64,000 bases of DNA from the NCBI GenBank assembly GCA_948567375.1, contig OX419755.1, forward strand, positions 67,584,944-67,648,943, written 5' to 3'. Source of the stretch: Lunularia cruciata. Taxonomy: Eukaryota > Streptophyta > Marchantiopsida > Lunulariales > Lunulariaceae. The notes below the pieces were generated by a model. That model saw only the letters and a list, made by a program, of their open reading frames with translations, was not told the origin of the DNA and searched no databases. This document shows positions 56,440-64,000 of this stretch, one piece after another; position 1 is the stretch's first letter; every line of letters starts with the position of its first letter. The translations under genes were made by a program, and so were the position numbers.

Positions 56440-58740
56440 CAATTGAAGAGAGTGGATCACCCTTCTTAGAGGGAAATGGGCTATTGAGATTGAGTAATTT
56501 TGAGGGGAAAGAAACCATAGTGCAATCAATAGATTAGGAGTGTTTTAGAGAGAGGATGGGATGGAAGCTTTGGAAGAAAATTTCTTGCACCCCACTTTTT
56601 GTTCTTGAATTTTTTCTATACCAAGATTATGTACATAAAGCGTGAGCAAGTGAGAGTATACCTTGTTTACCATTTTGGAATAGAGTTCATAGATATAATG
56701 ATGAATTCACCAAACTCTGTGACTCTACATGTGATAATATACAAGAGAGTGGGATTTGAAAATCTACATTTTGTTATGGATGGATCTGATTATACCTAAT
56801 CTTCTCCCTTTCAACACTCTAGTAGAAATCCTATTATGTGATTGGACCAAAAGTGATGTTTAGTGATTTCATAGACTGCAATTTTAGGGAGAAATATTAT
56901 CAACAAGTGATTGCCTTTGAAGTCCCAATAGTCAGTGCCTCCTCCCAAGTGATCGTATTAACTTTGTATTGAAGTAGGAAGTATCAATTGAGCATTTTCC
57001 GCATGTAAGAATCATGGATCTATTGTTGTAGGGTCTTATGCAAGGAATGTAGGGGATGATGAACAAGTTTTGGGAGATCAAGATGTCCATGGAGGCATTA
57101 CAAAGTCAAGTACATACCTTTAAAAACGATTAGGCAATGCAAGTAGGGGAACTATCCTAAACCTAATACCAATGGCCAAAGTACTTGGAGTATCATTCAT
57201 GCTAATGACATTGAACTTGGTCAACAATGAAGCTACATTGCCACTATGGATGAAGAAGACATGCAACATCAAGCCTTACAAGGGACAATGTTTAATGGGA
57301 GTAGTGGAAAATTGGATTTCAAGAATGAACCGATACTTTTAATTATTCATATTGAGTTCACCAATCATATATAGGCTTGTTTGCATGTGGGTACTTGACC
57401 AATAAATCCCTCACATGGTACAATGCTTAAGAATGATCAATGTTGGCAAAAGGAAGAGAGGTCAATTGGACAGCAATGCAAGAAGGATTGCTAAAGGATT
57501 TCCAATCCATGGATTCCATGTAGATGGCCCAAACCTGACTATGGGAGTCCAAACAAAAGAACAACATACAAGAATACATGGATGAATTTCTTGATCTGCA
57601 GATTTCAATGACCAATATGAATCTAGTAGAAGCTCTGGAAAACTTCAAACAAGGATTAAAAGAGCAATTTCACCAAGAAGTAATGGTACAAAATCCTCAC
57701 ACTGTTTTTGAAGCCATTGCAAGCGCTCAAAGAATTTTTGAGGAAGTGAAGGAGTAGTCATGCCTCAATATTATTTGACTAATTCACCACACTTTGGTGG
57801 ACCAATTCGTATGAATTTGTGTAACCTTTGGTTCTGAGATCAAGGAGCATGATTGCTCCAAGGAAAATAGGGATGGGTCAAAAAAAAAGGAAAGACAGAA
57901 TCCTACAAGGAGAAAAGACTTGAGTAGAACAACATTGTTATTACAATTATGGTCAATTTTATGCACATAGGCATCAATTGTCATGCTTGTCTTCCTAGAG
58001 AGCTTTGGCCTCCATACAAGCAATCTTTGAACAACATGGAGAGATGAATTGAAGAAGAGGATGCGGAAATCACATCAAAAAATGAAGATCACCAGTAAAT
58101 GTACCTTGTGGCCTTATTTGCTCAATAGAGAAGAGAAAAACTGTGAAGAGGAAGAGGATGAGTGCACAAATGTTTAGGAAGACAAAATCACAATTGATTG
58201 TTGTGATTGGAGTCCTAGAAAGCAATCAAGTGAGAATATTGATAGACCCTAGAGCAATATAGAATTTCTTGTCTCACCTTGTTTCAATAAGGTTGGAGAT
58301 GGATCTGGAGAAGGATGAGAATGAAGAAGTAGAGTTACCTAATGGTTAGATAGAGAGGATTGAGTCATTTCCTAGAAAGGTAGCATTGTATATAAGAGAG
58401 TATCAAGAAGAGATTGAGTGGAGAGTGATATGGGTAGCTCATTATGATGCAATCTTAGGCATGCCATGGATGGAGCACTACAACCCCACAGTCAATTGGA
58501 GAAAGAAAGTAATAAGAACTTGCCAATGGAATATCATTAAGGTTAAAGAAATATCACACAAGCAAGAATTACCTCTCTATGTTATGGGGACAATAACTAT
58601 CTATATGATAGATAGATGTTTCATGGATCTAATAAGAGAAGTCAAGAGTGCACAACTTGATGGACAAATTCTTCAAAAATTGAAAAATGTGATCATTGAG
58701 TTTCAAGATGTCATCCTAAATGACCTACCCGCAAGATAAC
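56440..58740 (+). pseudogene. Epsilon Gag and protease
   Basis: Gag fragments (NKSLTWYN near 57400; QFHQEVMVQNPHTVFEAIASAQRIF at about 57664-57740 in one frame) are degenerate. The protease region begins near 58200 (VLESNQVRILIDPRAI, where DPR replaces DSG). The intact 58386-58739 frame (YDAILGMPWMEHYNPTVNW) is the protease-RT linker typical of chromoviruses. Confidence 0.75.
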
Positions 58741-58828
58741 CACCAAAGAAGAGAGTACTCATAAAATTGAGATACTTCTTGGGAAGAGATCTCCTTGTGA
58801 GACCCCATATTGACTATCACCTCATGAG

Positions 58829-60000
58829 TTGGAGGAGTGTAAAGCTCAAATCAAGGATATGCTACAAAAAGGGTTTATCAAACCCAACGTATCACCATAT
58901 GGAGCTCTTGTCTTGTTTGTGATGAAGAAGGAAAATACAATACGCATGTGCATTGACTATCAAGGCCTAAATCAACAAATAGTGAAGAAAAAATATCCCT
59001 TACCCCGCATGGATGACTTGTTCAATCAACTCAATGGGGCAAAACACTTCACCAAACTTGATCTGTGGAACGATTACAACCTAATCAAGATTGCGGAGGA
59101 AGATGTACAAAAAATAGCTTCTCAAACAAGGTATGGTCACTTTGCGTACTTGGTGATGCCTTTCAGCCTTACCAACACAAGAGACATTTTCATGAGTTTG
59201 ATGAATGATATATTTCATCTATACTTGGATAAATTTATTTATTATCATTTTCCTTGATAACATCTTAGTCTAATGCAAGACAATGACAAAGCACAAGCAA
59301 CATTTATGAGAAGTCATACACATTCTATGAAAACATCAATTACATGCCAAAGTCTCAAAGTGCAAGTTTGGCAAGGCTTAAGTAGACTAATTGGAGCATA
59401 GGGTAAGTGCAAAAGGTATCCAAGTGTTAAAAGATAAAATAGAGGTCATTCAAAAATGAGGTGCTCTAGAAGATTAGACTCAACTCAAGAATTTCTTGGG
59501 ATTGGCGAGGTTCTATGGAACTACTTGGCAAGGAGAAGAAGTGGATGTGAGGAACTACACAAGAATTGACCTTTCAAGAATTGAAAAATGCATTACTACA
59601 TGCACCAATCTTGAAATAATATGATCCAAAATATCCAATCAAGTTGGCTGCAAATGCATCAAGTGTAGCAATAGGAGCAATCTTACAAGAAGAGTGGCAT
59701 GATGGATGACACCCAATTGCATATTTCTCTTGAAATCTGTTTCCGGAAAAATACAACTATCATACCACCAAACAAGAAGAGTTGGTCATTGTCCTTGCAA
59801 CCAAGCATTGGAAGCACTATCTTGGTGAGAAGGTATTTTTATTAGAGACATACCACAAACATCTAGTCTATCTCAAGACACAAAAAGGTCTATCTTATTG
59901 ACATATTTGATTGGAAAAATGGAAACAACGGTTCAACATGACAGTCACATATGTGAAAGGCAAGGAGAAGCTTGCAGATGCATTCACCCAAACGCCTATG
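58829..60000 (+). pseudogene. Epsilon reverse transcriptase and RNase H
   Basis: RT frame 58829-59257 has KGFIKPNVSPYGALVLFVMK, CIDYQGLNQQIVKK, FTKLDLWNDYN. The catalytic DD region (about 59250) is frameshifted. RNase H at about 59580-60000 has NASSVAIGAILQEEW and YVKGKEKLADAFTQ, with several stops. Confidence 0.82.
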
Positions 60001-61060
60001 ACAAACAATTTGGTGGTAGAGGTCAAGATGAACTCAAAATTTTGGCCAAGGATTCTTGTTGTTACAAAAACTAACCCTTGAATTGTAGGAGCACATTCAT
60101 CCAAAGGCATCCCCAATACCCAAGGACTCACCTTTTGTGATAGCAAGTTATGGATCCCAAATGCCATAGACATAAGAATCACTATCTTAGCAAAATGTCT
60201 TGATTCTGCCATTGCAAGTCACATTGGAGTAGACAAGACCTTAGATGCAATCAAATACCATTATTATTGGCCCAAGATAAGTAGTATTGTGATGGACTAC
60301 GTTTGAAGTTGCTTACTTTGTCAAAAAAATAAAGCTTCTAATCAAGCTCCCGCTTGACTTCTTCAACCCTTCCCTACTCCTACATAACATTAGGAATAGG
60401 TAAGCATTGATCTATTTGTGAATTGCCCAAGATCACCTCATGGTTTGACTCAATTGTAATCTTTGTTGATTGACTCAGCAAAATGATTCATGTGCATCCT
60501 ACCACCAAGGATGTAATTGCTCCACAATTTGCTCAATTGTACTTAGATACAATGTTTTCTCACCATGGCATATCTTGAGGCTCATCACCAATATAGTTTG
60601 TTTTGGAGAATGCTCTTTGGCATCTTCAAAACCAAATTGGGCATGTCTATGGCTTACCATCCATAGACCAATGGACAAATAAAGTGGGCTAATTACACTA
60701 TTGAGGACATGCTATGGGGATTAACCTTAGATGAGCAAGAGAGTTGGGACACCTTACTTCCATTAGTGGAATTTACCTACAATAATTCAATGAATGTATC
60801 CACACAGGTCATATCATTTTTCCTCATGTACAAAGAGCATCCTTTCACACCTTTAAGCTTGATGAAGATCTGCCTAGGAGCTACCAAGGTTGATGATGTC
60901 AACACGTTTGTTTCTAGAATCCAACAGGGTGTGGAGAACACCAAGCACAGGTTAGGGATTATCCAAAATCAACAAAAACAATATGCAATTGCACATCACC
61001 AGCACATAGAGTTCAACGTTGGGGATCAAGTCTGGCTATCCACAACCAACTCACATTAGT
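60001..61060 (+). pseudogene. Epsilon integrase
   Basis: H2C2 finger region (ASHIGVDKTLDAIKYHYYW, then CLLCQKNKASN, about 60208-60350), a core with stops (LSKMIHVHPTTKDVI), and the 60709-61059 frame (ESWDTLLPLVEFTYNNSMN, HIEFNVGDQVWL), which is the integrase C-terminus. Catalytic Asp/Glu motifs are damaged. Confidence 0.8.
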
Positions 61061-61325
61061 TTGCCCTTGTAAGCTCATACTTCATTTTATGGAGCCTTTT
61101 CCCATCCTTTGATTAATCGGCACAATGGTCTATCACCTCAAGCTACCGCTACACATGAAGATCTATCTAGTGTTCCATGTTTTCTTACTGCAAAGATATG
61201 CATCCCAACTCCTCACTTTCCTTCCATACAAGAAATTTGATATTGTTCAACACTCATTGATGGCATGGACGAATATGAAGTCAAACCCATTCTCCAAAAA
61301 AACATTTGTGGTACACATCATCTGC

Positions 61326-61440
61326 ATGTAGAATATGTTATACATTGGAAAGAGTACTCATTGTATGAGACAACATAGGAGCCAATAGCCAAGTTGACCC
61401 ATGCATTGGTGTTAGTGCAAGCTTTTGAGCAATAGCTTTG
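61326..61440 (+). pseudogene. Epsilon chromodomain remnant
   Basis: The frame reads HVEYVIHWKEYSLYETT, stop, EPIAKLTHALVLVQAFEQ. This matches the chromodomain W-K-x-Y and T-(W)-EP pattern, with the Trp codon now a stop. Confidence 0.75.
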
Positions 61441-61460
61441 CAACAAGGATGTTACTTCTT

Positions 61461-61475
61461 AAAAGGGGGGAGGTT
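61461..61475 (+). other. Epsilon polypurine tract
   Basis: AAAAGGGGGGAGGTT immediately before TGTGATACC of the 3' LTR. Confidence 0.88.
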
Positions 61476-62096
61476 TGTGATACCATTAGCTAGATATATT
61501 ATCTAGAGGTGAAATTTGGCTTTGTAACATCTAGAAGGATGTTATATATGATAGAATAAATAGATAAAATAGAGGTGTCACCAAAAGAGTGCTTCTACTA
61601 ATAGGGCAGGAGCCAAAAACACCCTAAAGACTTCAGAGCTAAATTTGGAGGCCTAAATAGATGAATTAGGCTACAAAAATGGGAAACATTCTCTCCTCCT
61701 TGGGAAGAAAAGGTTTGCCTTCTCTCCTCTCCCACACTCTTTCTCCAAAAAAAAATTGGTCTTATGGAGAGCTTTCTAATGGTACCTCACCTATGTGATT
61801 CAAAGCTTCCTACAAGAAGATTCACTAAAAATTACTTTTAGTCAAATTTATTTGACCAACCAAATAGGACAAGAACCAACATGTCACCCATCCATGCAAC
61901 TAATCTAAGGGTGGAGCTCATTGACATGTCAGAAATCAATATATCTAATCCAAAGATGGATCTTGCTTTGAGGAATCCTCTTTGCTATATGATAAAGACA
62001 AGGTGCTTCTTTGGAGCATCGAAGTTTTGAGTGTGAAGCTTTGTGTTTCTTCTCCTCTATTTCTCTTGAGGATTCTCTTATCCTTGGAATATTACA
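61476..62096 (+). repeat. Epsilon 3' LTR
   Basis: 621 bp, TGTGATACCATTAGCTAG...TTGGAATATTACA, the partner of 55820-56418. Confidence 0.9.
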
Positions 62097-62098
62097 CT

Positions 62099-62654
62099 TG
62101 TTGTGCATATACACATTGCTACACAACATACATCATCATCAACATCATACACTATATTCACATAACTCACATATAAATCATACATACACTCTAAAGTGCT
62201 ACAATAATCAGTTTGTTTACACCACTCAAATCAACTCAACTCAAATCAGTACTTGATATGTCACTTTATTAACTACCAACAATTGTGCACTGATTACATT
62301 CAAGCCACATCCACTCTAGCTAAGAGAATCCAAGTGACACTTGCCAGCCTCTGTCCACCATAGCCAAGAACTCAAAGGCTCAATATCAAAGAAGTGAGCT
62401 CTCTAGAGCTACACTTCAAAAGAATACCCCTAGACTTGAGCTAGGTCTAAAACCCTAATAGTCCTATTGACTGCACACCCAATGATGCAAACGGTGCAAA
62501 GTGATGGTGGGCCCCACCATGAAGTCAATACCCTAAACACAAAATCTGAATGTCGGAAATTAGTCTATGAGTGATTGCTAAAATACCTCTAACTACTATC
62601 ACTGCAACTCTAGCGTCCGAGCAATCTAGATGCAACACTAAAAATTGCATGATA
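62099..62654 (-). repeat. Phd-3 3' LTR
   Basis: 556 bp. The minus-strand start is TATCATGCAATTTT (decayed TGTCA), the end GCACAACA at 62099. Its last 110 bp or so repeat the segment just upstream of its start (62655-62760), as in Phd-1 and Phd-2. Confidence 0.8.
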
Positions 62655-62929
62655 GTTGTCATGCGTATATACATTGTTACACAACATACATCATTGTTAG
62701 CATCATATACTATAGACACATAACTCACACATAAGTCATATATAAACTCTAAAGTGCCATAATTGCCCTCCTAGCTGGCGGTTAGGTCCCTCTAACTCTA
62801 GATAGCCATCTACTCCAAGTATATGGTATATGTTATGATGAGCAAAGATCGGAAGGTCGGTTGCTATCAAGCCCCATCGTTAGTTGCATGTTTGTAATCT
62901 TTACCATATAAAGGATGAATTAACTATAG
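62655..62929 (-). repeat. Phd-3 pre-LTR direct repeat and 3' UTR
   Basis: 62655-62760 is the upstream copy of the LTR-terminal repeat. The remainder is the untranslated stretch between the PHD finger stop and the LTR, homologous to 26560-26725 and 32968-33126. Confidence 0.65.
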
Positions 62930-63241
62930 TTCAAGTACATCTCAAACATAACCATTGTCCTTGAGGAACCACCGTGAGGAGAGGAGTCATACATGCCATC
63001 CTCTCGAACAACTATCACATACTAACATAGCAGCAGTTCCACCAAAAGAGCCACATAACATACACCTCAAGCCTGCTCGTACAAGTGCCAAGCTTGGGTC
63101 CATAGTACCATCAATGTTTGGGAGGTAGCATGGCGCACAATTGTGCACATGATCCTTCCAAAAAACACCAATATGTCCTTCCAACACAAGGACTCCAGAT
63201 GGCAAAACCTTACACACTCTCAAGATAGTGCAGCCTGTCAA
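62930..63241 (-). pseudogene. PHD finger of Phd-3
   Basis: The minus-strand frame 63241-62987 has CTILRVCKVLPSGVLVLEG, NCAPCYLPNIDG, CMLCGSFGG and VCDSCSRGWHV. C-x2-C, C-x2-C and His are intact, but a 7-bp deletion between short GGCAT repeats shifts the frame at the His, so the last three Cys are lost. It is the copy whose first zinc site is best preserved. Confidence 0.82.
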
Positions 63242-64000
63242 AACATCAAGTGTCGTCAGTGTTGTCAGTTGTAGATATACATAGTCACTTAGATGAAATC
63301 AAGGGTCTATAATTTCCTCCTTAAATAGTAGCATAACGTAAGGTATCCCTATGTAGAGCAATTGTGAAGTTCTCAAAGGCCATCGGCATCACTCTCCAAA
63401 AGATCTCTGCCCGTTGAGAACATGCACTCACCCATATATATGGATCATCCAAGTCCAACACTACAATAGCATCTTGACAAATGGCTACATGTAAATTTGG
63501 ATCTCATCCATAGACTAGGAAGTAAGGAGAGAAGGATGCTAAGGAGACTTGCCATCTGAACCGATAGCCCATGGCCAACCAAGGTAATTGGAGATCCCAA
63601 TCTCCCAAGTGGCCTCTCTACAAACCATGCTTCCATAATCCTTTCTTCACTTTCTGAACCACTCTCTTTGCTAAGCCATCTGCCTCAAGGTGATCTCAAG
63701 AGGTAGTATGATGATCAATCAAAGCCTTATATCACAAGACATGAAACTCTCCCAAGAACTCTATACCTGGATCAATCAAAACCTCAGTTGGTGCACCAAA
63801 ATGACTAAGAACTTGATCTAGGAACAAGTAAGTTGTCCCTTCATTGGACTTGTCAAGAAATGCCACCAATTCAATCTTACAGAAGTGCTCTACCATCACC
63901 AAAATGTACCGATGATGGTCTCACAATCAACGATAAAGGTCCAGCAAAGTCCAAACTCCAGCGGTATCCTATCATGGGGTAATGGTAGGTAATGGGTGTA
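63242..64000 (-). pseudogene. Phd-3 integrase C-terminal part (cut by window end)
   Basis: The same sequence as Phd-1 25500-26240 and Phd-2 13342-13990 in decayed form. The core region is near 63750-63900 and the downstream part at 63360-63640. It continues beyond the window. Confidence 0.75.

Larger units (their letters stand above)
55820..62096 (+). mobile_element. Epsilon: structurally complete Ty3/gypsy chromovirus
   Basis: LTR 55820-56418, primer site 56420-56431, Gag, protease, RT, RNase H, integrase, chromodomain remnant, polypurine tract 61461-61475, LTR 61476-62096. It is inserted in a LINE at CTATT (55815-55819). After the right LTR only CT remains before the Phd-3 LTR, as if Phd-3 landed inside the Epsilon target duplication. 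All frames are broken by many stops, so this copy is old and inactive. Confidence 0.85.

Overview
This is plant nuclear DNA. The best single clue to the organism is the minus-strand gene at 49.2-51.9 kb, which encodes a DNAAF4/DYX1C1-type protein (CS domain plus TPRs). DNAAF4 assembles ciliary dynein arms, so it is expected only in land plants with swimming sperm (bryophytes, lycophytes, ferns, cycads, Ginkgo). Short introns and compact genes favour a bryophyte, but the species cannot be fixed from this window. There is no sign of bacterial organisation: no operons, no CRISPR, no tRNA or rRNA genes.

Layout. 1-37.1 kb is a deep nest of decayed Ty3/gypsy LTR retrotransposons. I name five families. 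Alpha (1-5565, + strand). Giant (14357-25477, - strand): its LTR is about 3.96 kb and carries its own sense-strand ORF; there is also a 1.9-kb solo LTR at 27137-29024 and an LTR relic at 5566-7121. Phd: integrase followed by a PHD finger; three copies, two of them in pieces. Chromo: a chromovirus whose LTR carries arrays of heat-shock-element modules; one split copy and one 5' half. Epsilon (55820-62096): structurally complete, with chromodomain remains. 37.3-40.1 kb is a LINE relic on the minus strand. 40.2-52.2 kb is a host gene island with three genes: a 557-aa unidentified protein with three 26-residue repeats (41753-43426, +), a NERD-domain protein in at least seven exons (45234-48547, +), and the DNAAF4-like gene (49209-51853, -), which converges on the NERD gene. 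53.6-55.8 kb holds two more LINE fragments, the second interrupted by Epsilon. 62.1-64.0 kb is the 3' end of a third Phd element.

How the nest was built. Target-site duplications and split domains give an order: Phd-2 jumped into Chromo-2 (duplication ATACC at 33780); Chromo-1 jumped into Phd-2 (ATAGG/CCTAT); Phd-1 jumped into Chromo-1; a Giant element, now a solo LTR, jumped into the Phd-1 LTR (TGGAC). Chromo-1 and Phd-1 are now each in two halves of opposite orientation. That is what an inversion with its right end at 25477/25478 would produce.

Most worth following up: the ORF-bearing giant LTR, the heat-shock-element promoter of Chromo, the PHD-tailed integrase, the inversion, and the flagellar DNAAF4 gene. 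All retroelement reading frames carry stops or frameshifts, so they are annotated as pseudogenes. Exon boundaries were set by eye from GT/AG, phase and family similarity.
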